Part shown: positions 6,633 through 14,138 of the stretch, one piece after another
How positions within the stretch are numbered: the stretch's first letter is position 1
Layout: every line of letters begins with the position of its first letter
From: Aliarcobacter sp.
GTDB taxonomy: Bacteria > Campylobacterota > Campylobacteria > Campylobacterales > Arcobacteraceae
Reading direction: 5' to 3'
Assembly (NCBI GenBank): GCA_023268955.1
Contig: JALRJW010000273.1
Coordinates: 1 to 21,765 of the forward strand
DNA length: 21,765 nucleotides
Notes under the pieces: model-generated
Database searches by the model: none
The model's input: only the letters and a program-made list of their open reading frames with translations
Told to the model about the DNA's origin: nothing
Made by a program: the position numbers and the translations under genes

Positions 6633-6638
6633 TATAAT
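6633..6638 (+). promoter_or_regulatory. -10 box for the second HUH gene
   Basis: A consensus TATAAT lies 25 bases upstream of the ATG at 6664, after the hairpin cluster. The -35 region is not convincing, as is common in Campylobacterota promoters. Confidence 0.4.
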
Positions 6639-6663
6639 CTTTTTAACACTACAAGGAAAATCG

Positions 6664-7449
6664 ATGTTAAAAAATTATAATGTAAAAATTAGAAATCTAA
6701 ATAAAGATAGAGTAAGTGTATTTGTTAAGTATCTAAATGATACTAAACATAAGAATCACTCTAAACACAATACAAAGATTTATAATTTATCTAATACTGA
6801 TTTATTCATTGAAAAATCAAATGAAAAGATTAGATTAAATGAAGAGAGTTTTATTAAAAGAGCAAGAGGTGGAAGAAGATTAAAAGTATTTGCTAAATCT
6901 TTAACCTTTAATATCCCAAAGTCATTTATTGTAAATGAACTAATTTGTCAAAAAGTCTATAATGACTTAATGAAACAAATAATAGATTTATACAAAGTAT
7001 ATGATTATAGAATAAATCAAAGTGATTTTTATTCAGTTTTACATCTGCAACCTAACTCTCACTTTCATATTGTATTACCCTATTTAGACAACAGCGGCAA
7101 TACTTTAAAGTTCTCTACAAGAAAACAATTCTTGAATGAACTTAAACTTATTTGGAATAATGTTGTAGAAACTCAATTTAAAGTATCAAAAGAGGATTAT
7201 ATTCCACTTTCAGTAGAACAAGAGGGAAATAATAAAACTATTAGGTATTTGCACGAATTACTATCATTTTACAGCAATTACAAAGAAGATAAATATATCA
7301 AAAATCAGATAGTTGTAATAAATAGACTATTAGCCAATAATAAAGAGATAGAACAAGATAAAATACAAAGAGTTGAAAAGAATAAATTAAAGGTTGTTAA
7401 AAATCTTAAAAAGAATAATATAAACCTTGGGAAAATCCCAAAGTTATAA
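6664..7449 (+). CDS. Second HUH-motif protein, candidate replication or mobilisation protein
   Basis: 261 residues with His133-Phe-His135 in LHLQPNSHFHIVLPYLD. This HxH flanked by hydrophobic residues on a predicted strand is the core of HUH endonucleases. Possible catalytic tyrosines are Tyr195, Tyr203 and Tyr206 in RYLHELLSFYSNY, after the HxH as in Rep-type enzymes. A basic stretch RARGGRRLK sits at 66-74. The C-terminus (about 215-261) is strongly basic and helical. The ATG has AAGGAA seven bases upstream. It shows no close resemblance to the HUH-like protein at 4150-4890, so the element has two distinct candidates. It is preceded by a hairpin cluster and followed by terminator-like hairpins. 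The HUH call is motif-level only. Confidence 0.5.
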   Translation: MLKNYNVKIRNLNKDRVSVFVKYLNDTKHKNHSKHNTKIYNLSNTDLFIEKSNEKIRLNEESFIKRARGGRRLKVFAKSLTFNIPKSFIVNELICQKVYNDLMKQIIDLYKVYDYRINQSDFYSVLHLQPNSHFHIVLPYLDNSGNTLKFSTRKQFLNELKLIWNNVVETQFKVSKEDYIPLSVEQEGNNKTIRYLHELLSFYSNYKEDKYIKNQIVVINRLLANNKEIEQDKIQRVEKNKLKVVKNLKKNNINLGKIPKL

Positions 7450-7466
7450 TTAGGGGACTTGTCCCC
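7427..7466. terminator. Two adjacent hairpins between convergent genes
   Basis: TTGGGA/TCCCAA (7427-7441) and GGGGAC/GTCCCC (7453-7466) span the end of the HUH gene and the end of the convergent 94-residue gene. Neither is followed by a long T-tract. They could slow transcription from both sides or form part of a single-strand origin. The second hairpin encodes the last residues (GGQVP) of the convergent gene. Confidence 0.45.
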
Positions 7467-7734
7467 CTGGTTCTACTCCAAACTCAAGACATATTTTTAT
7501 CGCCGCAACAAATGGGTCCATATCAATCTCAAAGAAATCAATACTTTTTAAAACCTTTTTAACACTCATTGCTTTTTTAATTGGATTAGATTTATTTTTA
7601 CTGCTAAAAGTAATAACCAGTATATCCTCGTTGTTTGGTTTTTTAACTATCTCAAACTTTTCTAATGAAATATTAGTTCCATTGATTTGTCTAAAAATAT
7701 TTAAACCTTGTGTGTTTCCAGTATTGTCAACCAT
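7450..7734 (-). CDS. Small hypothetical protein of the mobile element
   Basis: 94 residues, not recognised. The sequence suggests an alpha/beta protein without membrane segments: strands around FEIVKK and DILVITFSSK, then a basic linker SNPIKKAMSVKK, then an acidic-hydrophobic region IDFFEIDMDPFVAAIKICLEFG. AAAGG lies seven bases upstream of the ATG, and that site falls inside a large hairpin (7736-7771), so translation or transcription is probably controlled there. It runs divergently from the excisionase-like gene. A regulatory or DNA-binding accessory role in the element is possible, but nothing in the sequence proves it. Confidence 0.55.
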   Translation of the reverse strand: MVDNTGNTQGLNIFRQINGTNISLEKFEIVKKPNNEDILVITFSSKNKSNPIKKAMSVKKVLKSIDFFEIDMDPFVAAIKICLEFGVEPGGQVP

Positions 7735-7735
7735 A

Positions 7736-7771
7736 TATAATCCTTTACTCGATGTGAGTATTAGGATTATA
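7736..7771. promoter_or_regulatory. Large inverted repeat between divergent genes
   Basis: TATAATCCT (7736-7744) pairs with AGGATTATA (7763-7771), and inside it TACTC (7746-7750) pairs with GAGTA (7756-7760) around GATGT. Together they give 14 base pairs in one hairpin with little interruption. It covers the ribosome-binding site of the minus-strand gene starting at 7734. It may be an operator for a dimeric repressor, an mRNA hairpin that hides the start, or a replication-related structure. Confidence 0.65.
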
Positions 7772-7782
7772 AAGAGGATTTA

Positions 7783-7808
7783 TTTTTATCTATAAAAAAA
7801 GATAAAAA
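7783..7808. promoter_or_regulatory. Second inverted repeat upstream of the excisionase-like gene
   Basis: TTTTTATCT (7783-7791) pairs with AGATAAAAA (7800-7808) around an eight-base A-rich loop, 14 bases before the ATG at 7823. With 7736-7771 this puts two separate palindromes in an 88-base divergent intergenic region. Confidence 0.5.
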
Positions 7809-7822
7809 GGCTATTATTTTGT

Positions 7823-8281
7823 ATGGACAAAAAATCAAAAGAAATAATCAAAGAAGTAATAGACGATATATTAAAGTTGAGAAAAAAGAAACTCAAATTA
7901 GATATAAATGACGATAGCAGTTTTTTCTATCCAAATGAAAAATCTCAAAATGAAAAAAAAGAGCGTATTGAGTACAGACAACAAAGAACTATCTATGAAT
8001 ATGATATTCCATTGGTAAAATTAAATAACATTTTAGAAAAGGAAGATAGATACCAAGAAGTTTTAGAAATTGAAAAAGAAATGACTAAACTTCAAGCAAA
8101 AAAATATATTACTGTAAAAGAGTTTTCAGAAATATATGGATTTAGTGCAGATTGGCAAAAAAATAGAAGAGGTAGAATACACGACCATTTACCATTTAGA
8201 CAAACTTTAAATAAGGGTAAAATTACCTATGAAGTTAAAGAAATAGAAACATGGTTTGAAAACAATAATATAAGCAGATAG
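7823..8281 (+). CDS. Excisionase-like HTH protein (AlpA/MerR-type DNA-binding domain)
   Basis: 152 residues. The N-terminal half is charged and helical (KKSKEIIKEVIDDILKLRKK) and probably mediates dimerisation or partner contact. The C-terminal part, from about residue 94, has YITVKEFSEIYGFSADWQKN, then RRGRIHDHLPF, then GKITYEVKEIETWFE. This is the winged HTH layout of AlpA/excisionase proteins. It lies at the opposite end of the element from the integrase and next to a copy of the 20-base terminal repeat that overlaps its last base, so a role as recombination directionality factor is likely. It could instead be a transcription regulator of the divergent gene; the two roles can coexist. Confidence 0.65.
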   Translation: MDKKSKEIIKEVIDDILKLRKKKLKLDINDDSSFFYPNEKSQNEKKERIEYRQQRTIYEYDIPLVKLNNILEKEDRYQEVLEIEKEMTKLQAKKYITVKEFSEIYGFSADWQKNRRGRIHDHLPFRQTLNKGKITYEVKEIETWFENNNISR

Positions 8282-8301
8282 GGTGTATAAAAAGGTGTAT
8301 A
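8282..8301 (+). repeat. Right 20-base terminal direct repeat of the element
   Basis: GGTGTATAAAAAGGTGTATA, 19 of 20 identical to 336-355 and itself holding two GTGTATAA octamers (8283-8290 and 8295-8302). It overlaps the stop of the excisionase-like gene and lies 52 bases from the right att core. Confidence 0.55.
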
Positions 8302-8312
8302 ACGAAAATTAT

Positions 8313-8335
8313 AAAGTCCTATTATATAGGCTTTT
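8313..8335 (+). terminator. Probable terminator of the excisionase-like gene
   Basis: AAAG and CCTAT (with one bulged T) pair with ATAGG and CTTT around a three-base loop, ending in TTTT. Short and weak, but placed correctly 30 bases after the stop codon. Confidence 0.4.
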
Positions 8336-8344
8336 AAACTTAAA

Positions 8345-8455
8345 TGGATATTCCTAATAAGTTTTGCACCTTTAATAATTGGATTACCAATTGCATGGTA
8401 TGCCCATATAATAGGTTTAGGTATTGGCTTTTTATATGCTTTTATAAGGAAATAG
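8345..8455 (+). pseudogene. Displaced 3' end of the rhomboid-family gene (right border copy)
   Basis: The frame from 8345 reads WIFLISFAPLIIGLPIAW, then YAHIIGLGIGFLYAFIRK and a stop at 8453-8455. It aligns without gaps to most of the copy at 151-276, sharing the His-containing last helix, but it has no start or upstream domain. Sequence before it belongs to the mobile element. This is the expected remnant of the target gene's original 3' end after integration. Confidence 0.65.
8354..8370 (+). other. Candidate attachment core, excisionase-proximal side (attR)
   Basis: CTAATAAGTTTTGCACC, one mismatch from 163-179, at the same codon positions of the duplicated rhomboid end. If these are the crossover sites, the integrated element is about 8191 bases long. 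Confidence 0.55.
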
Positions 8456-8464
8456 CATAAACAA

Positions 8465-8632
8465 TTATTTAATAAAATAAGTTACAGTACCCATAACAAC
8501 TAATACAATAATCATAGCTATAAATATATCTTTTAGTGTTACTGTTGGATTTAAAATCCCACAGTAAGGGCATTGTCTTTTTTTAGTTTCAATTTCTCTT
8601 TTACAATTTTTGCAGTTTGCTAATTTACTCAA
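8465..8632 (-). CDS. Small zinc-ribbon membrane protein
   Basis: 55 residues starting MSKLANCKNCKREIE. Two CxxC pairs (Cys7/Cys10 and Cys21/Cys24) form a minimal zinc ribbon, followed by one membrane helix at about 34-53 (FIAMIIVLVVMGTVTYFI). The start is a TTG that overlaps the TGA stop of the upstream histidine kinase gene, an arrangement typical of translational coupling, so it belongs to the same operon. Its cytoplasmic ribbon could bind a partner protein or nucleic acid. I do not assign a function. Confidence 0.6.
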   Translation of the reverse strand: MSKLANCKNCKREIETKKRQCPYCGILNPTVTLKDIFIAMIIVLVVMGTVTYFIK

Positions 8633-9609
8633 TAATTTTCCCTAGGTAGGCATATATTAAAACATGCGCCCATAAATTTTTCATTATTATACACAAACTC
8701 TTTATTTAATGCAGTTATATACCCTCTAGAATGTTTTTCAATAATTTGTTTACACATATATAAACCAATACCTGTTCCTTGAGATTGATGTTTTGTTGTA
8801 AAATATGGATCGAAAATTTTATCAATAATATTAGTTGGAATTCCACCACCATTATCAGTAAATGATATTATAAATTCATCATCATTGACTAAGAAATCTA
8901 TAATTACAAGTTTATTATCAATATTTTTTTCAATTAATACATCTCTAGCGTTATTTAGTATATTTAGAAAAACCTGAGTTATCTCATTTGGATAGCCTTT
9001 AGAAACTATTTCTTCACTAGAACAATTGTTTATTAGTTCAATAGAGTTATTTTTATAAGATGAAGATATTATGTTTAAAGTTTTATTTAAATACTCATTT
9101 ATATTAAATGTATGAATTTCTTTATCTTTTTTAAAAAATTGTCTAAAATCTTCAATAGTTTGAGTCAAAAAATTAGTATATTCTAATATTTTTTCATAAC
9201 CTTTATGGAGTTCATTTGGAGAAACTAAGCCTAATTGAGATTGCATAACCATACTACTAGAAGTTGAACTAATTGCACTTAAAGGCTGTCTCCATTGATG
9301 TGCAATATTACCAATCATTTCTCCTAATGCTGCACTTCTAGATTGTTCAATGAATTTTTTATCTTTTTCTCTGTTTTTGTATACTTCTTTTTTAATTCTT
9401 TTTTCTAAGTTCTCATTCAAGTCTTGAAGTTCTTTTGTTGATACCTGCAGAGATCTTTCTAATCTATATACAATTTCATCCATTTCGTTATAGGTATCTT
9501 CTACCATATGAATAATTTTAGAAAAATTTTCTTCATTGATATCTGAATAATTTTTAATCTTAGCTTTTTTTAATTGTCTTAATAATACTTTACTTTCTAT
9601 TGTTTCCAT
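8629..9609 (-). CDS. Soluble sensor histidine kinase partnered with a FIST protein
   Basis: 326 residues, with no membrane segment and no recognisable sensor domain. Residues about 40-95 are a coiled coil (YRLERSLQVSTKELQDLNEN). The HisKA domain has the phospho-accepting His104 in GNIAHQWRQPLSA, the form very common in Campylobacterota. The ATPase domain shows the N-box Asn220 (NILNNARD), G1 DNGGG at 252-256 and G2 GTGIGL at 278-283, so it looks catalytically complete. The gene starts five bases after the FIST gene's stop. I infer that the FIST protein supplies the sensory input. No response regulator is adjacent, so the output partner is elsewhere. The stop overlaps the start of the small zinc-ribbon gene. 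Confidence 0.92.
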   Translation of the reverse strand: METIESKVLLRQLKKAKIKNYSDINEENFSKIIHMVEDTYNEMDEIVYRLERSLQVSTKELQDLNENLEKRIKKEVYKNREKDKKFIEQSRSAALGEMIGNIAHQWRQPLSAISSTSSSMVMQSQLGLVSPNELHKGYEKILEYTNFLTQTIEDFRQFFKKDKEIHTFNINEYLNKTLNIISSSYKNNSIELINNCSSEEIVSKGYPNEITQVFLNILNNARDVLIEKNIDNKLVIIDFLVNDDEFIISFTDNGGGIPTNIIDKIFDPYFTTKHQSQGTGIGLYMCKQIIEKHSRGYITALNKEFVYNNEKFMGACFNICLPRENY

Positions 9610-9614
9610 AGAAT

Positions 9615-10751
9615 TTATTTCTTCTCACCTATTAATGTCAAAGTCATAGTTTGATTATGTAAATCACATTCATTTGTACCTAATGGAGATATCTCCCCAT
9701 AAGAATAAAAACCAACTTGTGAAGTTTTATCACTAAGATTATTTAATACTGCTTCGATTTCATCTTCTGTTTTTTGTCCTAAAACTAGTTTTCTTCCAAC
9801 ACAAGAAATAGCAATATTTACACTATTATCTAAATCAAACTCTTCTTTATTAAGCATTTTTGATGATTTAGCAGCACCATTAACTAAATCTTCAAAACTT
9901 GCTCTCATAAACATTACTTCAGAATTGTTTGGAATATCACCTGCAAAAGTTATAGATTGTTCTTCCTCATTTATTGCAAGAATTGTTCGAACTTTAGCTT
10001 CACTATATCCTTCTTCTTTAATCATTAATGGAAATAAAAGTCCACTAGAAGGAAGATTTTTTGCATTTTCCCCTAAATAAGTTTTATAAACTTCAAGTGC
10101 TGGTTTATCATCTAAAGTATATAAAATGTTTCCACTTGATTGTGTAACCATTCTATTTATACCAAATTTAGTCCATCCTCCATAACTACTTGACTTATAA
10201 ATTAAATTGTTTCCATAAAATCCAACTGCTGTAATGTAATTACTTTTAGCTTCGTTATCAACTAAAACCCATGTTTTCTCAAATCTTGCATCATCCCCTG
10301 CTAATCCACCAGTTACAATTACATCCTTAGATAATGTTTCATTAAATCCTTTTGTAAGTTGAGAACCATTAATATTTAATCCATCACTTAATATAAAAAT
10401 TGCTTTTAACTCATCATCTTTTAAGTCTTGAGCAATATCTTTTGCTATTTGTAATGATTCATTTGCAGATTTTATTTCTAAATTTTTAAGTCTAATTTCT
10501 GTTTTCTCAAATTTTAAAACTATTATACTAAGTGAATTTTCATACAATTCATCTTGAAAAATCTCACCAGCTGTAGAACAACCTATAATAATAGATTTTT
10601 TAAAACTATTTTTTACATCAGCTAATCCTTCAGATATGGTTTGTATATCAGAGGCACCAAAGCAGATAACCAATGTATTATCACTGTCTAAAGAGTCGTT
10701 AAGAGGTTCATTCCATTTATTTTCTTCATATATATAATTTTTTTTAATCAT
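9615..10751 (-). CDS. FIST domain sensory protein
   Basis: 378 residues covering FIST_N and FIST_C. Typical features are VICFGASD near residue 30, IIGCSTAGEIF around 56-66, TGGLAGDDARF around 147-157, PALEVYKTYLG near 218, SSGLLFPL and a C-terminal part with GFYSYGEISPLG and HNQTMTLTLIGE. FIST proteins are small-ligand sensors, thought to bind amino acids or similar metabolites, often linked to signalling proteins. There is no signal peptide, so it is cytoplasmic. AAAGG lies ten bases upstream of the ATG. It is the first gene of a three-gene unit with the kinase and the zinc-ribbon protein, and it faces away from the polymerase gene. Confidence 0.9.
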   Translation of the reverse strand: MIKKNYIYEENKWNEPLNDSLDSDNTLVICFGASDIQTISEGLADVKNSFKKSIIIGCSTAGEIFQDELYENSLSIIVLKFEKTEIRLKNLEIKSANESLQIAKDIAQDLKDDELKAIFILSDGLNINGSQLTKGFNETLSKDVIVTGGLAGDDARFEKTWVLVDNEAKSNYITAVGFYGNNLIYKSSSYGGWTKFGINRMVTQSSGNILYTLDDKPALEVYKTYLGENAKNLPSSGLLFPLMIKEEGYSEAKVRTILAINEEEQSITFAGDIPNNSEVMFMRASFEDLVNGAAKSSKMLNKEEFDLDNSVNIAISCVGRKLVLGQKTEDEIEAVLNNLSDKTSQVGFYSYGEISPLGTNECDLHNQTMTLTLIGEKK

Positions 10752-10866
10752 TCAATAAAGACCTTTGTTTTATTTAACACATTTTAACATAATTAAATAA
10801 ATAAATTTATTAAGTTATTATTTGTTTCAAAATGAAATATAATTACATATAGTAATATTAAATTTG

Positions 10867-10872
10867 TATAAT
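10867..10872 (+). promoter_or_regulatory. -10 box directly upstream of the Y-family polymerase start
   Basis: A consensus TATAAT six bases before the first ATG places the transcription start at or next to the start codon (10879), with no ribosome-binding site visible. This suggests a leaderless or nearly leaderless mRNA. No LexA-type box was recognised. Confidence 0.35.
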
Positions 10873-10878
10873 ATATTT

Positions 10879-12173
10879 ATGTTTATGCATTTAGATTTAG
10901 ATTGTTTTTTTGTTTCAGCACATAGAACTATTGATAAAAGTTTACATAATATTGCAGTTGCAGTGGGAGGAAGAAGCAACTTAAGCATTTTTTCCAATGA
11001 GAAAAAAAATAGAAATGTAACTTCAAATAGTGGAGCTTTTGTTAGTAATATCTTAACTAATGATTCAAAAAGCACTTTTGAAAACTACTTTAAAGATAGT
11101 GATGGAAGAATAAGAGGAATTATAACAACTTCATCTTATGAAGCAAGAGCTTATGGGGTTAAAACAGCTATGAGTGTTTCACAAGCTTTAGATTTGTGCC
11201 CTCATTTAATAGTTTTGCCACCAAACTATCCTTTGTACCATGATTTGTCATGTAAGTTAAAACAGCTTTTAGAAAAAGAAATTCCACTAATTGAACAGTT
11301 TTCAATAGATGAATTTTTTGGTGATTTACGGGGCTATAAAAATGAAGATGAGGTTTATGAGTTTGCTAAATTTCTTCAAAATAAAATATTAAAAGAGTTG
11401 GGATTACCTATTTCAATAGGTATTTCATACACGAAATATTTATCTAAACTTTTAACTGAATATGCGAAGCCTTGCAATATAAAATTTGTAAAAAAAGATG
11501 AAATTAGAGATTTTATAAAAGATATACCAATTGATGATTTTCCAGGAATTGGAAAAGGTTTTAGTTTAAGACTTAAAAAAAATGGTATAAGAAAACTAGG
11601 TCAAGTTCAAAAAAACAAAGAGCTCTTTTACTCTTGGAAAAAAAACCAGGGATTGATTTATACAATCGTATTTGTGGGGGAAATGATTTTGAACTAAGGG
11701 TTCAAACAAGAAAAAAATCAATAGGAATAAGTAGAACCTTTGATGCTGTATATGATAGAGAAGAGGTAAAAAGAAGAATAAATATTTTATGTAGATACTT
11801 AACATTTTTGGTTGAAAAAGAGAAGTTTAATCCCCAAACTTACTATATTAAATTTAAGTATGAATCCAAAATAAAATGTAAACATAATGAAAAAGTTAAT
11901 AGTATCTTCAATGAGTTTGATTTCAAAAAGAAGATGATTGAAATTTTCTGCAAACTTGATACCCATAAGTTTCATGGAATCATTTTTTTAAATATCAGTG
12001 TTTATAATTTTAGTGAAAAAAATTCCTATGTAAGCAATATATTTTCACAAGAAGAGGATAAAAAAAAGAGAGATTTATCAAATCAAATCCAAAAATTAAG
12101 GTCTAAATTTGGAATTGATATTTTAAAATTTGCCAACGAAATTGAATCAATTTCTAAAATTCAAAAGAGATAA
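10879..12173 (+). pseudogene. Y-family DNA polymerase (DinB/Pol IV-like), split by a frameshift
   Basis: Two overlapping frames together give one lesion-bypass polymerase of about 430 residues. Frame 1 (10879 to about 11637) has the N-terminal metal-binding LDLDCFFVSAH, a finger region with TSSYEARAYGVKTAMS, the catalytic SIDEFFGDL and the HhH-like DDFPGIGKG. Frame 2 continues from the homopolymer with PGIDLYNRICGG, then the little-finger start KSIGISRTFD, to the stop at 12173. The switch is at eight A's (11638-11645): nine or six would restore a single frame. Between the metal-binding strand and the fingers there is an insertion of about 45 residues relative to E. coli DinB. The rest is undamaged, so this is a fresh inactivation, a slippage-controlled gene or a sequencing error. 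It converges on the MscS gene with no gap. Confidence 0.85.
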
Positions 12174-13976
12174 CTAAATTTCTTTATCTCTTTTTATATG
12201 AATTGTTTGAGCAGGATATGCAAATTCACAGTTGTTTTTATGAACAAGTTCTGAAATTTTTATTATAACATCCTCTTTTGTTTTAAGCCATTCTTCCCAA
12301 TCAGGACTTTTTGAAAAACAGTAGATTAGAATATTTATTGAAGAATTTGCATATTCGTCAATATAAACTAGTAAGGTTTTTTTAACACCTTTTAAATCTT
12401 CATGTTTTATAACATCAAATTTTTTATTATCATCAAAGACAGTATTATCTTCAGTGGCAATATCTTTATGATTTTTAAGCATATCATAAATATCTTTTTT
12501 AAGATTTACAATATCTTCCATTTTGCATTCATAAGTTATACCAATACTCATTTTTATTCTTCTACCAATAATTCTTTTTGACCAGTTCATTATGTGAGCA
12601 TTTGCTAATTCTGAATTTGGAACAGTAATTAAGGCATTATCAAAAGTTCTAATTCTTGTGGTTCTCATTCTAATATCAACAACAGTTCCCTCAATAGAAC
12701 TTGTTTTTATCCAATCCCCTTGAGAAAAAGAGTTGTCAGTCATAATATTTAAAGAACCAAAGAAGTTTGCTAAAGTATCTTTTGAAGCTAAAGCAATTGC
12801 AATACCCCCAACTCCAAGTGAAGCAGCGATTGCTTTAATATCAATTCCTAATTGTGAGAATAAAAATAATATTACTATTAAGATAAGAATTATTTTAAAA
12901 ATTCTTAAAATAAACACAATCATCTCTTTTCTTACATTAGGATAGGTTTCCAGTAAAGTTTGAGCGTAAGTACTAATACTATTATCTAGAATTTTATAGA
13001 CAATCCAAGTAAATACAGCCATATAAATTGTATTGATCCAAGGGGTGATTTGAGAGATTAATAGTGTGTTATCTACAAGAATTAGTACAGATATTTGTAT
13101 TGAAAAAGTGTATAAAATAAGAATTAAAGGTTTATTTAATATATCTTTTACAAAATTTGATGGATTACTTGAATCATAATGATTATTTGTTAAAACAGAA
13201 GTAATTTTACTAACATACTTAATTAATATATTTATTATTTTAGTATTAATAAGTCTAAAAAATAGTATTATAAAAATAACTACAAGAAATTCTCCAACTG
13301 TAATATTTAAATAATGATTAGTGATATTTGAAGCATATTTAATGTATTTTTGAGAATCTACTTTTTTAATAATATTTTGTATATTGAATTCATCAATAAA
13401 AAAGTTGGTTTTTCTGTATTTAGAAATATTATTTTTTAAATAATTTAATGAAAATAGTTGTTTGTTAATTAAATTATATAATTGTGTGTAGTTGTTATAA
13501 AAATTCAAAAATATTGGATTTTGATTATCTTTATTCTCTTCATAAACTTTTGTAAATTTATCAATATTAATGTTATTTATAAAATCAATGTTTTTATCAA
13601 TAATTTCATAAAATAATTCTTTTTCCTTATACTCATGTATGTAATTAGTTAATCGACTTAATGTGTAATTGAATTTTTTGTTTAATGTTAAAATTTCTTT
13701 TTCTGTTTCATCTCTTAAAACTGCAAAATCATTTTTTTGTTTTTTATTTATTGCAATTTTTGATTGTAAATAATTAATTTCTCTATTTAAAGTTTCTGTT
13801 TCATCATTGATATTTAGATAAAAATCATTATTAAGATTTTTTAAAATAGTTCTAGCGTATTCATTATTTAGATTAATTTGTTCTTCAATATCTTGATTGT
13901 TTTTATTTTCAGTAGCATAGGATGTTGAGAATAAAAATAAATAAACAAAAATTATATTTAATATAAATTTTAACAT
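12174..13976 (-). CDS. MscS-family mechanosensitive ion channel with extended N-terminus
   Basis: 600 residues from ATG 13976, chosen because AAGGT lies nine bases upstream and a signal peptide follows (MLKFILNIIFVYLFLFSTSYA). An in-frame ATG at 14018 has no ribosome-binding site. A long periplasmic region of helical character (about 25-220) precedes several membrane helices. The pore-lining helix is clear at about 380-405 (AAIAASLGVGGIAIALASKD), followed by the beta domain with FSQGDWIKTSSIEGTVVDI, RMRTTRIRTFDN and ITVPNSELANAHIMNWS. The C-terminal alpha/beta domain closes the protein. Length and layout resemble large MscK/YbiO-type members, which release solutes on hypo-osmotic shock. Its stop abuts the polymerase stop. 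Confidence 0.92.
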   Translation of the reverse strand: MLKFILNIIFVYLFLFSTSYATENKNNQDIEEQINLNNEYARTILKNLNNDFYLNINDETETLNREINYLQSKIAINKKQKNDFAVLRDETEKEILTLNKKFNYTLSRLTNYIHEYKEKELFYEIIDKNIDFINNINIDKFTKVYEENKDNQNPIFLNFYNNYTQLYNLINKQLFSLNYLKNNISKYRKTNFFIDEFNIQNIIKKVDSQKYIKYASNITNHYLNITVGEFLVVIFIILFFRLINTKIINILIKYVSKITSVLTNNHYDSSNPSNFVKDILNKPLILILYTFSIQISVLILVDNTLLISQITPWINTIYMAVFTWIVYKILDNSISTYAQTLLETYPNVRKEMIVFILRIFKIILILIVILFLFSQLGIDIKAIAASLGVGGIAIALASKDTLANFFGSLNIMTDNSFSQGDWIKTSSIEGTVVDIRMRTTRIRTFDNALITVPNSELANAHIMNWSKRIIGRRIKMSIGITYECKMEDIVNLKKDIYDMLKNHKDIATEDNTVFDDNKKFDVIKHEDLKGVKKTLLVYIDEYANSSINILIYCFSKSPDWEEWLKTKEDVIIKISELVHKNNCEFAYPAQTIHIKRDKEI

Positions 13977-14138
13977 AGTGTTTATACCTTGAATTATTTT
14001 TCTAATAATATCTAACATTAATTAAGAAAATGTAAAAAGTTATAATAAATAAAGTGATATTTGAGTACAATAAAAATTATATTTATATCTCTTATAAGTA
14101 AATAATTATTCTATCTTAAATAAATAATCAAGGTAATC

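Noticed and set aside
163..8370. Filamentous (inovirus) prophage
   Set aside because: Size, HUH candidates and a small membrane peptide are suggestive, but no Zot-like assembly ATPase or recognisable coat protein was found.
10827..11075. 82-residue minus-strand frame at the polymerase start
   Set aside because: Lies antisense to conserved polymerase motifs and has no independent support.
12174..14018. Longer MscS start at ATG 14018
   Set aside because: No ribosome-binding site there, and the extra 14 residues would sit before a clear signal peptide beginning at the ATG at 13976.
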